From the NCBI GenBank assembly GCA_903848465.1, contig CAINGK010000132.1:1-64000 (forward strand): a DNA stretch of 64,000 bases, given 5' to 3'. Made by a program: the position numbers and the translations under genes. Shown in pieces: positions 1 to 8,946 of the stretch. Source of the DNA: an uncultured Verrucomicrobiota bacterium. Its GTDB lineage: Bacteria > Verrucomicrobiota > Verrucomicrobiia > Verrucomicrobiales > Verrucomicrobiaceae. Every line of letters starts with the position of its first letter. Within the stretch, counting starts at the first letter, position 1. The notes beneath the pieces are model-generated. The model worked only from the letters and a program-made list of their open reading frames with translations, did not search any database and had not been told where the DNA came from.

Positions 1-144
1 AAACCAAGCGCCAAGCGCGCATCGGCCATCGTTCGCGCAACACAAAGCGCATAAGAGAACCCGCCAGTTAAAGCCGGGCTTGTTCAACCACAGGGGCATT
101 GGCTGGCTCGTTCCTCGCAGCCATGCACCCTTTGATGTTCGGCT

Positions 145-507
145 TCATTTTCGTGCACCAGTTTTGTATAAATGATCCAAGCAATAAACAACTCCCTTGA
201 TTCGTGGTTTGTGGCATCCGGCCCATATGCATTCGCCGCCCTCTTCACCGCCTCGGGACCTTTGAAGAAGTTCTTTTTTCTTCGATTCTGAGACCGCGCC
301 TGACCAGCCTTTTCGGTCCTCAACTTTGCTGACGACCTGATCATGATACTTGTCCCATTCATCGATTGCCCAGAGAGTACCACAATCAGGACATTCGAAT
401 AGGCGCTTCCAGTCCGCCATATCCAGTTGGTGGAGTGCCTTATGAAACCCCTCGGGTGCGTTCTCAATAAAGAATGCGTCATCAAGGCTGTGGCATGAGC
501 ATGACAT
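145..507 (-). CDS. Small zinc-finger hypothetical protein
   Basis: A 120-residue protein with two apparent metal-binding clusters. The first is CPDC at residues 39-42. The second, near the C terminus, has C93, C98, C109 and H112 (C-x4-C-x10-C-x2-H). The spacing resembles small zinc-ribbon or treble-clef proteins, so zinc binding is a reasonable inference; I do not recognise the family. The ATG at 505-507 lies 18 bp downstream of the stop of an antitoxin-like gene on the same strand, so the two may be co-transcribed. A longer overlapping frame on this strand has no motif and was treated as a shadow. Nothing recognisable lies in bases 1-144. Confidence 0.6.
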   Translation of the reverse strand: MSCSCHSLDDAFFIENAPEGFHKALHQLDMADWKRLFECPDCGTLWAIDEWDKYHDQVVSKVEDRKGWSGAVSESKKKELLQRSRGGEEGGECIWAGCHKPRIKGVVYCLDHLYKTGARK

Positions 508-524
508 CGCGAATAGCCGAACGA

Positions 525-866
525 CTAAGCAGAGACACGGGCTGGGCGCACACGCCGCTTTCGCGTCACCGGAGTCTTGGCCGCCCCGCCTGCTGTCTCC
601 CGCGTTTTGTTCGACTTGATTGGGGTAGTTCGCGGTTCGTCTCCTTTTGCTACTGGCCCCTTGGGAATCAAGGCCATCGCTTGCAGGAAGCTTGCCCGGG
701 ACCCGCCCTTGGCGCGCTCGGCGATGATGTCATAGGTCTGCAAGGCCGACAACTTCTCGGCCACAGCCAGGCTGATGAACTGATTGATGGAGATACCATC
801 CACATCCGCCGCCCGTTTGAGATGGCGGTGAATGGAATCGGGCAATTTGAGACTGAGGCTGCTCAT
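525..866 (-). CDS. Ribbon-helix-helix (HicB/Arc-type) antitoxin-like protein
   Basis: The N-terminal 45 residues read SLKLPDSIHRHLKRAADVDG, then SINQFISLAVAEKLSAL: a short beta strand followed by two helices. This is the pattern of the RHH DNA-binding domain found in HicB-family and CopG-like antitoxins. The C-terminal half is basic and low in complexity (many K, R, T, P) and is probably disordered; in this class it would be the toxin-binding or DNA-contacting tail. No obvious toxin gene adjoins it. The downstream neighbour is a small zinc-finger protein that is not a known toxin. It may be an orphan regulator. Family assignment is fairly safe; the partner is unknown. Confidence 0.65.
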   Translation of the reverse strand: MSSLSLKLPDSIHRHLKRAADVDGISINQFISLAVAEKLSALQTYDIIAERAKGGSRASFLQAMALIPKGPVAKGDEPRTTPIKSNKTRETAGGAAKTPVTRKRRVRPARVSA

Positions 867-936
867 GGTAAAAGTCGGATGAATTCTGCGGGTGGAAGAA
901 CGGCTATTCCAAACTGAGATGCCAGTCGAAAATCTT

Positions 937-1956
937 TCACCTCATCCACTCATCCCGATGCGCCTCCACAAACGCGTCATCGTTCAAGTGCGGGTAGGCG
1001 CGATACACGCGGTCGATCTCGGCCATCTGCCCGAGACTGAGCGACTCATGCTCATCCAGGCACCACAGGCCTTCGAGCAGGCCCTGGCGGCGGAGGACTT
1101 CGTGGAGGCCGGCGATGCAGCCGTGGAAGCGATTCGCGGCGTCGAAGAAGGCGGCGTTGCTGTCGGTGACTTCGATGCCGAGTTGCAGCAATGAGGAGGT
1201 GGCTTCGGCGTTGCGGCACTGCTCCAGCAGCTCGACGGCGCGCTGCGTCCACACGGACCAGTGACCGAGCAGGCCACCGACGATGCGGCGTTCCTTTCCA
1301 CCGAAGCGGTAGGGCGTGAGGAAGTCGGTGACGATGCTGTCGTCATTACCGGTGTAGAGGGCGATGTCATCGCGCCCGGCCTCGATGACGGCGCGCACGA
1401 CGTCGAGGGTTTGGTAGCGGTTGAACGGAGCCATCTTGATGGCGACGACGTTGTCGATTTCGGCAAAGCGTCGCCAGAACGCATACGGCAGCACGCGACC
1501 CCCCACGCTGGGTTGCAGATAAAAACCGACGATGGGCAGCACCTCGGCCACGGCGCGGCAGTGCGAGATGAGTTCATCCTCAGTCGCGCTGCGCAAGGCC
1601 CCGAGGCTCAGGAGTCCGGCGTGGTAGCCGAGCTGACGTAGCAGCGTGGCCTCAGCAACGGCCTGCGGCGTGGCTCCGCAGATGCCGCCGATGCGCACGA
1701 GAGGTCTAGCCGCGCGGTCCATCTCTTCCTTCGCGAGTTCGAGCACGGGCTTGAACAAACAGACCTGCGGATCGCGAATGGCAAACTGCGTGGTGTGTAC
1801 GCCCACGGCGAGACCACCCACACCCGCTGCGATGTAATAGCGCGACAGCGCGCGCTGCCGCCGTTCATCGAGCCTGCGCTGCGCAGTCAGCGCGAGCGGA
1901 TGGGCGGGGATGGCGATGCCGTGCTGGAGCGGGGAGCGAAAGTCGAAGTTGTTCAT
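937..1956 (-). CDS. Dihydrodipicolinate synthase family aldolase/lyase
   Basis: A 339-residue TIM-barrel protein of the DapA/N-acetylneuraminate lyase superfamily. Visible family signatures are an aromatic-rich strand GFYLQPSVGG, the Schiff-base lysine strand VVAIKMAPFNRYQT, and the strand ALYTGNDDSIVTDFL, which matches the GNDD segment of the family. The start at 1954-1956 (MNNFDFRSPLQ) was chosen because the frame extends far upstream on the antisense strand of the divergent hydrolase, which is a shadow. Substrate cannot be told from sequence: divergent DapA homologues include sugar-acid aldolases and deaminating lyases, and this one is atypical enough that true lysine-biosynthetic DapA is unlikely. 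It sits 48 bp from a divergently transcribed secreted hydrolase, so the pair may share a regulatory region. Confidence 0.8.
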   Translation of the reverse strand: MNNFDFRSPLQHGIAIPAHPLALTAQRRLDERRQRALSRYYIAAGVGGLAVGVHTTQFAIRDPQVCLFKPVLELAKEEMDRAARPLVRIGGICGATPQAVAEATLLRQLGYHAGLLSLGALRSATEDELISHCRAVAEVLPIVGFYLQPSVGGRVLPYAFWRRFAEIDNVVAIKMAPFNRYQTLDVVRAVIEAGRDDIALYTGNDDSIVTDFLTPYRFGGKERRIVGGLLGHWSVWTQRAVELLEQCRNAEATSSLLQLGIEVTDSNAAFFDAANRFHGCIAGLHEVLRRQGLLEGLWCLDEHESLSLGQMAEIDRVYRAYPHLNDDAFVEAHRDEWMR

Positions 1957-2004
1957 GAAATTTTGCTTCGCATGCTGACGGCGCAACCTTTCAACCTTGT
2001 CCTT

Positions 2005-3285
2005 ATGCTGCGCCACTTCCTGTTTTTGCTTTTTGCCACCGCCACTTTTGCTGCGGATGAATTCCCACTCGTGCCTGCGCAGGAGTGCCATCCGCGCAAC
2101 GGTCTGCCAAATTTCTTTGCCAAGGCGAATACGCCGGGCGCGGAGATCAAGATCGGCTACCTCGGTGGCTCCATCACGGCGCAGTCGGGCTGGCGGCCAA
2201 AGACGCTGGCGTATTTTCAGCAGACTTATCCGCTGGCAAAGTTCAGCGAGATCAATGCGGCCATCGGCGGCACGGGCTCGGACCTGGGTGTGTTTCGTTT
2301 GAAGCAAGATGTGCTGGATCACCAGCCGGACCTGATGTTCGTGGAGTTCGCGGTGAATGATGGCGGTGCCTCGCCGGAGCAGATCTTCCGCTGCATGGAG
2401 GGCATCGTGCGTCAGACCTGGAAGGCGCTGCCGGAGTGCGACATCTGCTTTGTCTATACGGTGACCGAAGCACTCGTACCTGCGATGCTGGAAGGGAAGT
2501 TCCAGCGCTCCGCGAGCGCGATGGAAAAGATCGCCGATCACTACGGCATCCCGACGATCCACATGGCCATGGAAGTGGCGAAGCTAGCAAAGGAAGGCAA
2601 GCTGGTGTGGAAGGCGAAGCTACCGAAGACAGACGAAGAGAAGAAGGCACTGGAAGGGAAATTCGTCTTCGCGCCAGACAGTGTGCATCCGCATGTGGAA
2701 ACCGGCCACGAGCTATACCTGGCGGCCATCGTGCGTTCGCAGGAGCCGATCAAGGCGGCATCGAAAGCACCGGGCGCGCATGTGCTGGGCGCACCGTTCA
2801 TCGCCACGAACTATGAGCAAGCCAAGCTACTGCCCATCACCGCTGCCACCTTGTCGAAGGGCTTCACGTTGCTCGATCCGAAGACGGACAAGTTTGGCAA
2901 ACAGTGGGCCAATCGCATGACCACGCTGCACAAAGGCGCGCAGCCGGGTGAGACGATCACCTTTAAATTCAAAGGCACGCGCTGCTCCATCTATGACATC
3001 ATTGGTCCCGACTGCGGGCAGGTCAGCATCACGCTGGATGATCAGCCCGCGAAGATCGTACCGCGCTTTGATGCCTACTGCACCTACCACCGTCTGAGCG
3101 CGCTGGTGATCGGCAGTGATCTTGAAGATAAGGTGCATAGCGTGAAGATCGTGATCGATGCCAAGCAGCCGGATAAGGCGGCGATCCTGGCGAAGAACGG
3201 TAACAAGATCGACAAGCCGGAGCGCTTTGATGGCACTGCCTTCTACCCCGGCGCGATCATGCTGGTGGGCGAGCTGGTGCCTTGA
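2005..3285 (+). CDS. Secreted SGNH/GDSL-family hydrolase
   Basis: 426 residues beginning with a signal peptide (MLRHFLFLLFATATFA, cut before ADEF). SGNH blocks are visible: GYLGGSITAQSG (block I, nucleophile serine), AAIGGTGSDLG (block II glycine), EFAVNDGG (block III asparagine) and DSVHPHVETGH (block V Asp/His). The C-terminal 120 residues look like a beta-rich accessory domain (AQPGETITFKFKGTRCS). Members act on esters of carbohydrates or lipids in the periplasm or outside the cell; the substrate is not determinable. The start at 2005 was preferred to upstream in-frame codons because it places the hydrophobic segment at the N terminus. The gene is divergent from the DapA-family gene. Confidence 0.8.
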   Translation: MLRHFLFLLFATATFAADEFPLVPAQECHPRNGLPNFFAKANTPGAEIKIGYLGGSITAQSGWRPKTLAYFQQTYPLAKFSEINAAIGGTGSDLGVFRLKQDVLDHQPDLMFVEFAVNDGGASPEQIFRCMEGIVRQTWKALPECDICFVYTVTEALVPAMLEGKFQRSASAMEKIADHYGIPTIHMAMEVAKLAKEGKLVWKAKLPKTDEEKKALEGKFVFAPDSVHPHVETGHELYLAAIVRSQEPIKAASKAPGAHVLGAPFIATNYEQAKLLPITAATLSKGFTLLDPKTDKFGKQWANRMTTLHKGAQPGETITFKFKGTRCSIYDIIGPDCGQVSITLDDQPAKIVPRFDAYCTYHRLSALVIGSDLEDKVHSVKIVIDAKQPDKAAILAKNGNKIDKPERFDGTAFYPGAIMLVGELVP

Positions 3286-3374
3286 GAGTGGCTTAGGAAC
3301 TGTTTAAGTCCTGATTCAGTACCACGCGGCTAAAGCGGACCATATGATTATGGAAATTATATGTTCTGTTTTCT

Positions 3375-6300
3375 ATGAGCCACGACCCTGCCCGCGTCGA
3401 GCAGCTCTTCCAAGAAGCGCTGCAACGTGCGAACCACATCGAACGCCATGTCTTTCTCACTGCTGCATGTGGGAAAGATACGCTGCTGTGGAATGAGGTC
3501 TGGGAGCGTCTGCGGAATCGCCCCAGCACCGCTGGCCACCCGCCCCACACGCGTGGAATCCGCGTACCGAAATCCCCCTCCCATGGTCTGGTGGAGGAGA
3601 AGCCGGGAGACATGATCGGTCCCTACCGGCTGCTGCAAATCATTGAAGAGAGTTGCGGCAGCACGATGTGGATGGCCGAGCGAAACCAGCGCATGGCGGA
3701 GTTCGTAGCCATCAAGATCGTGGCCGCAGCGGCCAATGAATTTTTGATCCGCTACGAGGCGCAGAAGCATGCGCTGGCGCTGCTAGACCACCCCGCCATC
3801 GCCAAGCCGCATGCCTGTGGCATGACCCCAGGCGGCAAGCCCTATCTCGTCACCGAGCTGCTGCATGGGACACCCATCACGCAGTTTTGTGATGCTCAGA
3901 AGCTCTCGCTGCTCATGCGGATGCGCTTGTTCATTCAGGCCTGCGATGCCATCCAGCACGCCCACCAAAAAGGCGTGGTGCATGGCGATCTCAAACCCTC
4001 CAACCTACTCGCCCGATGGAGCGATAAAGGGGAGCCGCTGCTGCGCGTGACGGACTTCGGTATCGCCCGCGCGATGAACCACACTCTTGTCACACCCAGC
4101 GGTCATCTGCGGTCTCCTGCCGCCTACCTCGCCCCCGAGCATGTGACCACCAAGACGTTCGATGCCCGCAGCGACATCTACGCGCTGGGCATGCTGCTGT
4201 ATGAGCTGCTGACAGGGCGGCTACCAATCGACACGCCCCGAGATGCGGGCGCTCACTTGGAGGAGCTGCGCCGGGTCGTCACAGAAACCCAGGTCACAAA
4301 GCCCTCCGCCATGCTGCGTTCCCTGCCCAGGGCACAACTGGCTGGCCTGGCCCTGAACCGTAAAGTGGAGCCGACCACCTACCCCGAACTTTTGGAGCAG
4401 CACTTCGACTGGATCGTGATGCGCACGCTCGATAAACGGCCGGATAACCGATACCTCTCCGCCGAGGCGCTGGAGAACGATTTTCTGCCCTACCTCAAAG
4501 AGGCTGCAGCCGTGCCAGAACAGCCGGTGGGAAAGGAGACGGCGGTTGGCAGCTTTATCAGCGAGCACCGGAGATGGTTGGCTCTGGCGGCGGTGCTGGT
4601 CCTGCTGCTGACCGCCGGCATGCTCGTCGCGAGCTGGCTGCTGGTTCACAAGAAGCAGGAGCTAGCGCAGGCCACGTCCAAACGAAAGATCGAGTCCCTC
4701 TCCATGACCTCGCGGTTTATGCAGGACATGTTTACCGTGCTGACACCGGAGTCTGTGAAGGACAAAGATACCACTTTGTTAAAAGACATCCTGGACCATG
4801 CGGTGGATCACCTGAACACCCTGGCGGAGAGTCCCGAGGCCGGAGCGCGTGCGCAAGAGACCCTCGGCCTCACCTATCTAGCGCTGTCACAGCCACTGGA
4901 TGCGCAGAAGCAACTGAACGGTTCTTTGGAGAAGCGTAAGCTCGCGCTCGGCGGAGAGCATCGCGACACGCTGCGCTCCATGCGACAAGTGGCCGACGCC
5001 ATGCAGGCGGAGGGACGCTACGTGGATGCTGAGACCCAACTGCGTCGGACCTTGATCGCCCAGCAAAAAGCCCTGGGTCCAGACCATCCCGACACCTTCA
5101 TCACGATCACAGTCCTGGCGGCTGTGTGTGACCAGCAGGAGAAGCACCAGGAGGCAGAGACCTTGTATCTCAACCTCTACCAGTTGCAGAAACGCGTGCT
5201 CGGCGCAGACCACCTGGACACTTTCACGACTCTCGGCAATCTGGCGCATTCCTACACCGTGCAGGGCAGACATGCCGACGCTATGAAACACCGTGTCGAG
5301 CAACTGGAGGGCACACGCCGTGTGCTGAGTCCCAAAGACCCACGCACCCTCGTGACGATGAACATCACTGCCCAGGCCTGTGAAGCGGCAGACAAACCTT
5401 CCGAAGCAGAGAAGCTTTATTTCGGCGCGCTGGAAATCGTGAGGCAGTCACTCGGCGCAGAGCACCCCGACACGCTAGCCCAAGTGGACCAAGTCGCCCT
5501 AATGCTAGGGCGGCGTGGGCGACATGCTGAAGCGCTGAAACTGCATCTCCAAAGCCTGGACGCCAAACGCCGCGTGCTCGGTCCCAGCGATCCGCAGACT
5601 TTATTCTCACTGAAAAATCTGGCCGGTGAATATGAGGTGCAGGGCAAACGCGCCGAAGCCGAAACTTCCCAGCTTCAGGTGCTAGAAACCTTGCAAGCGG
5701 CTTTCCCCCCGCAGCACCCTGAAATCCTCGCGCAAAGAGACACCCTCGCCCAGATGTTTGACGACCATGGTCGCTACGCCGAAGCCGCCAAGCTCCGGCA
5801 GGAGTCTCTCGTGGTACGACGGCAGGTGCTGGGCAGCAGCCATGCGCAAACCCTGCGCTCCATGCAGCAACTCGCCGCTTCGCTGGATGCCGAAGGCAAA
5901 CGGGCACAGGCCGCGGAGTTGCAGCTCGAAACCCTCGAAACCATGAAGACCGCCTACGGCCCCGGCGATCCTGACGTACTCGCGCAGATGCAGGCCACTG
6001 CCGCCATGCATGCCCGCCATGGCGATCATGCGCAGGCGGAAAAGATGTACAGCGATCTGCTGCAAATTCAGCAGCGCGTGCTCGGCATCGGACATGCCGA
6101 GACACTCGCGACCATGTCCAGTCTGGCCGCGCTGTACCGGCATGCGGGCAGACTCGCTGAGGCTGAAACCCTTGGTCAGCAACTGCTAGAACAACAGCGC
6201 AAACGCACCCCCGCAGACCCGACGGCGGTGGCCGCTGCTGCGGCTGATCTGGGTTCCTTGTGGCTGCAAGTCGGCCAATGCGACAAGGCCGTGCCGCTGC

Positions 6301-6635
6301 TCCGCGACAGTCTCGGCCAGTGCCTCAAACAGCAGCCAGACCACTGGCTGCGCTACCACACCGAGAGCCTGCTCGGCGGGGCATTGCAGCGGCAGAACCT
6401 ATTTGCCGAGGCCGCCCCACTGCTGCGCTCTGGCTACGACGGACTGAAGGCACACGCCGACAGACTCAAACAACAAGAACGCTTTCACCTCCGCGAGGCC
6501 ATCGAACGCCTCGCTCAATTCCACGAAGCCACCGGCAGTGCAGCCCAAGCCGCCGAATGGAAGCAGAAGCTCGCGGAGTTTGATCAGCCGCCTGCGGTGT
6601 CAGGCCCTCGGGAGGTGAGTATGCGGATGAAGTAG
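3375..6635 (+). CDS. Membrane Ser/Thr protein kinase with KLC-type TPR repeats
   Basis: 1086 residues: a short N-terminal helical region, a Hanks-type kinase domain (about residues 80-370), one transmembrane helix (about 397-422), then a long array of 42-residue TPRs with kinesin-light-chain-like linkers (LGPDHPDTF and variants). Kinase residues seen: ATP lysine K114 in VAIK, helix-C candidate E128, catalytic D205 and N210 in HGDLKPSN, and DFG at 227-229. Two departures from consensus: the glycine loop (residues 89-96, IIEESCGS) lacks two of its three glycines, and the HRD arginine is glycine (HGD). Such kinases are abundant in Planctomycetes and Verrucomicrobia; the TPR part would lie outside the membrane and bind peptides or partners. 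Loss of the HRD arginine suggests activation independent of activation-loop phosphorylation. Possibly weakly active. Confidence 0.88.
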   Translation: MSHDPARVEQLFQEALQRANHIERHVFLTAACGKDTLLWNEVWERLRNRPSTAGHPPHTRGIRVPKSPSHGLVEEKPGDMIGPYRLLQIIEESCGSTMWMAERNQRMAEFVAIKIVAAAANEFLIRYEAQKHALALLDHPAIAKPHACGMTPGGKPYLVTELLHGTPITQFCDAQKLSLLMRMRLFIQACDAIQHAHQKGVVHGDLKPSNLLARWSDKGEPLLRVTDFGIARAMNHTLVTPSGHLRSPAAYLAPEHVTTKTFDARSDIYALGMLLYELLTGRLPIDTPRDAGAHLEELRRVVTETQVTKPSAMLRSLPRAQLAGLALNRKVEPTTYPELLEQHFDWIVMRTLDKRPDNRYLSAEALENDFLPYLKEAAAVPEQPVGKETAVGSFISEHRRWLALAAVLVLLLTAGMLVASWLLVHKKQELAQATSKRKIESLSMTSRFMQDMFTVLTPESVKDKDTTLLKDILDHAVDHLNTLAESPEAGARAQETLGLTYLALSQPLDAQKQLNGSLEKRKLALGGEHRDTLRSMRQVADAMQAEGRYVDAETQLRRTLIAQQKALGPDHPDTFITITVLAAVCDQQEKHQEAETLYLNLYQLQKRVLGADHLDTFTTLGNLAHSYTVQGRHADAMKHRVEQLEGTRRVLSPKDPRTLVTMNITAQACEAADKPSEAEKLYFGALEIVRQSLGAEHPDTLAQVDQVALMLGRRGRHAEALKLHLQSLDAKRRVLGPSDPQTLFSLKNLAGEYEVQGKRAEAETSQLQVLETLQAAFPPQHPEILAQRDTLAQMFDDHGRYAEAAKLRQESLVVRRQVLGSSHAQTLRSMQQLAASLDAEGKRAQAAELQLETLETMKTAYGPGDPDVLAQMQATAAMHARHGDHAQAEKMYSDLLQIQQRVLGIGHAETLATMSSLAALYRHAGRLAEAETLGQQLLEQQRKRTPADPTAVAAAAADLGSLWLQVGQCDKAVPLLRDSLGQCLKQQPDHWLRYHTESLLGGALQRQNLFAEAAPLLRSGYDGLKAHADRLKQQERFHLREAIERLAQFHEATGSAAQAAEWKQKLAEFDQPPAVSGPREVSMRMK

Positions 6636-6639
6636 CGGA

Positions 6640-6943
6640 GTTGACGGTGGTTTACGGTTGTTGACGATGGTTGACGGTTGTTGGACCGATACCAGTGAGG
6701 TGCCCGTTACAGCACTTCCTCATATTTAATTGCCGCGCAGGCTCAGCGCATTGCGCGGACAAAAGCGAATCCCCTCTCCCCGCCGATGAGATGGCAAAAT
6801 GTAACCCTTGTGCCCGAGTGTACATCGTCGCGGGTCAGGGGCGGGGAGAGGGAGAGCCGCTTTCCGCACGCCAGTAAGTACACGCACACCACTTCCGGCC
6901 AACAACTGTCAACCATCGTCAACAACCGTAAACCACCGTCAAC
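6640..6943. repeat. 304-bp element with 45-bp terminal inverted repeats
   Basis: The arms at 6640-6684 and 6899-6943 are reverse complements over 45 bp with one mismatch. Each arm is built of short GTTGACGGTTG-like direct repeats. Inside, a second inverted pair occurs: CCCCTCTCCCCGCC near 6772 and GGCGGGGAGAGGG near 6840. The element fills the whole 316-bp gap between the convergent stops of the kinase and heme A synthase genes and contains no credible ORF. I see no clear target-site duplication (left flank AGCGGA, right flank TTCCCC). It could be a miniature transposable element or a very large bidirectional terminator-like hairpin. Confidence 0.7.
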
Positions 6944-6951
6944 TTCCCCAT

Positions 6952-8022
6952 TCACTCCTCCGTCTCTTCCCGCCGGCACAACCTGTCCCCCCAAAAGGTG
7001 GCAACAAGCAGGCTGCTGAGCGCGAGGAGACCGAGTCCATTGAGCACATGGAAATTGGTGACCCAGAAGCTTTTGCCGGTCAGAATCACGAAAATGCCCA
7101 GCGCCACCTGCACCGTGGGCATGAACATGAGTAACGTGGCAACCGGGCGCAACTGCGGCAACGTGACGAGCCAGCGCCGCGAGCGCACCGCGACAAAGAT
7201 GATCAGCAAGGCGACGGTAAAGCCCCAGTATTTGTGGGCAAACAGCAGAAACACATCCGGTGGCTGAAGCGGCGGCAACCACTGGCCTTTGGTAGTGAGG
7301 ATGTCGCTCGCGGCCAAATGCGTGCGCTGCGTGTGGCGCAGGCTAGCTCCAAGAATGAGCTGGCCGAATACACACAGAAACAAAGCCAACGACCAGAAGC
7401 GCGCCTGCGCGGCTTCTTTAACCGTGAGCACAAGACGGCCTTCCGTCCAAGTGCGGGAGGAGGCGAAGGCGATGAAGACCAGCAGGCAGTAAAACAACTG
7501 CCCAAGCGTGCCATGCGTGACTCCCAGCGGGTCAGACATTTTCAGCACCCGCAAGCCGCCCAGTGAAGCCTGCAGCACGACCAGCAGCAGCGCGAGTGTG
7601 GTCAGTCCGCGCAGCAAGGGCCAGCGCTGACTGTACCATTTCAGAACCAGCCAAAAGAAGCCGAGAATGCCGATGAAGGCAGCCGTGGCGAGCGACCCCA
7701 TGTAAATCAGCACCAGAAACCCCATGCAGCAAAGAATGACGCCGACGCCTTCCATCACACCGGGTTGGAATTTGGCGAACTGCCAGTAGTACATGCCTAA
7801 TACCAGAAACCCAATGCTGGTAGCGAGCCACCGGTGCCCATGCTCCAGCAGCAGCGCGGGCACTTTGTACCAGCCCTCGGGGTTGATTTTACCGTAGCAC
7901 AGCGGCCAATCGGGCACCGCGAGGCCGACGTCTTCCGTGGTCACTGCCGCACCCCACCAGATGAGCACCACGCCCACGGCGAGTGTGAGCAGCGCGTAAC
8001 GATGAAAGGCACGGGATGGCAT
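6952..8022 (-). CDS. ctaA: Heme A synthase (COX15/CtaA family)
   Basis: 356 residues with about eight transmembrane helices. It converts heme O to heme A in the cytoplasmic membrane for the aa3 oxidase encoded just upstream. Family hallmarks: an early helix followed by GAAVTTEDVGLAVPDWPLC, the heme-ligand segment LEHGHRWLAT, a second histidine-bearing helix near QRTHLAASD, and VTNFHVLNGLG near the C terminus. I chose the ATG at 8020-8022 (MPSRAFHRYALL); an in-frame TTG at 8055 would add 11 residues but overlaps the hairpin terminator of the upstream oxidase operon. No heme O synthase (ctaB) is present in this window. Transcription must start in the short gap after the terminator or read through it. 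Confidence 0.88.
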   Translation of the reverse strand: MPSRAFHRYALLTLAVGVVLIWWGAAVTTEDVGLAVPDWPLCYGKINPEGWYKVPALLLEHGHRWLATSIGFLVLGMYYWQFAKFQPGVMEGVGVILCCMGFLVLIYMGSLATAAFIGILGFFWLVLKWYSQRWPLLRGLTTLALLLVVLQASLGGLRVLKMSDPLGVTHGTLGQLFYCLLVFIAFASSRTWTEGRLVLTVKEAAQARFWSLALFLCVFGQLILGASLRHTQRTHLAASDILTTKGQWLPPLQPPDVFLLFAHKYWGFTVALLIIFVAVRSRRWLVTLPQLRPVATLLMFMPTVQVALGIFVILTGKSFWVTNFHVLNGLGLLALSSLLVATFWGDRLCRREETEE

Positions 8023-8054
8023 GAATGTCAGATCAGGAACGTGCGGCAAAAGCA

Positions 8055-8090
8055 AAAGGGCAAAATAATGAGGTCATTATTTTGCCCTTT
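8055..8090 (-). terminator. Rho-independent terminator of the ACIII-oxidase operon
   Basis: A perfect 17-bp inverted repeat: AAAGGGCAAAATAATGA at 8055-8071 and its reverse complement at 8074-8090, with 2 bases between. On the minus strand the stem is followed by TTTTGCTTTTGCC. It lies 27 bp beyond the stop of oxidase subunit II and before ctaA, so it most likely ends the 17-kb operon. The arm is also T-rich in the other direction, so it could work both ways. Confidence 0.75.
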
Positions 8091-8116
8091 CTTTATGCCA
8101 TCCAGCGGATGGAAAA

Positions 8117-8929
8117 TTAGTGAGCGGCAGGCTTTGGCGTGGCGGCTTCGACCTCAGTGGTCTTTTTGAGCGCGGAGGCGGATTGCTCCTTGGCCCAGGC
8201 ATCATAGTCAGCGGCAGAGACCACTTCGAGAATGGCCTTCATCTGAGCGTGTCCTGGACCGCAAAGCTGCCCGCAAATGATGTCCCAGCTACCTTCTTTG
8301 ATTGGCTTGAACCACATGTGGGACTTCACGCCTGGGGTCGCATCCTGCGCTGCACGCATGGGCACGAGCGCCAGATTGTGAATCACGTCCTTACTGGCCA
8401 CATCGACGATGACCGGGCGGCCCACGGGAAGCTTCATCGTGCCGGGATTGACGAAGTCATCCTTGCCATTGGGGTCGTGCAGATCCTTGCCGGTGGTGTT
8501 GGTGGCACCGTCCACATTGCGCAGATCCCAGGTGCTCAGCATCATGTCAGCGCCGGGGTATTGGAAGTTCCAGAGGAACTTCTCGCCCAAGGCACGCATG
8601 CGGATGGTGTCAGGGGAGGTCGGGTATTCATCGGCCTGGCGGGACCAGAGCGGGAAGGCAAAGCCAAGCAGGAGAATGGCTTCAACGATGACCACGCCGA
8701 TTTCGATGTGAGTCGTCGCATGGCCGCGGAAGCCATGGTAGTCGGCACGGGCGGTCTTCTTCTGACGGAAACGATAGAAGGCGATGGCAAGATAAATGGA
8801 CCAACCTACTCCGAGCACGACCATGACCCAGTGGACAAAGCCCAGCATGTGGTCAACAAGGCCGCCGTGTTCAGAGGCGTTTGCGGTCTGGCCCATCCAG
8901 ACATTGATTGAATCGAGTTTAAGGGTCAT
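8117..8929 (-). CDS. ctaC: Cytochrome c oxidase subunit II (CuA subunit)
   Basis: 270 residues. Two transmembrane helices (about 30-52 and 75-95) precede a cupredoxin CuA domain. CuA ligands are visible as H184 (SKDVIH), C219 and C223 (ICGQLC), H227 and M230. The usual glutamate between the two cysteines (C-x-E-x-C) is a glutamine here (Q221); its carbonyl is the ligand, so CuA can still form. There is no C-terminal CxxCH domain, so this is an aa3-type rather than caa3-type subunit; electrons must come from separate cytochromes or a cupredoxin. A His/Ala/Pro-rich tail ends the protein. It is the last gene of the operon, unusually separated from subunit I by five genes. Confidence 0.93.
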   Translation of the reverse strand: MTLKLDSINVWMGQTANASEHGGLVDHMLGFVHWVMVVLGVGWSIYLAIAFYRFRQKKTARADYHGFRGHATTHIEIGVVIVEAILLLGFAFPLWSRQADEYPTSPDTIRMRALGEKFLWNFQYPGADMMLSTWDLRNVDGATNTTGKDLHDPNGKDDFVNPGTMKLPVGRPVIVDVASKDVIHNLALVPMRAAQDATPGVKSHMWFKPIKEGSWDIICGQLCGPGHAQMKAILEVVSAADYDAWAKEQSASALKKTTEVEAATPKPAAH

Positions 8930-8946
8930 AAGCTAGAAGAGAGGGA

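Noticed and set aside
1957..2562. Upstream extension of the DapA-family frame to 541 residues
   Set aside because: The extension is antisense to the SGNH hydrolase gene, has no family similarity and is rich in Arg and His, as expected for a shadow frame.
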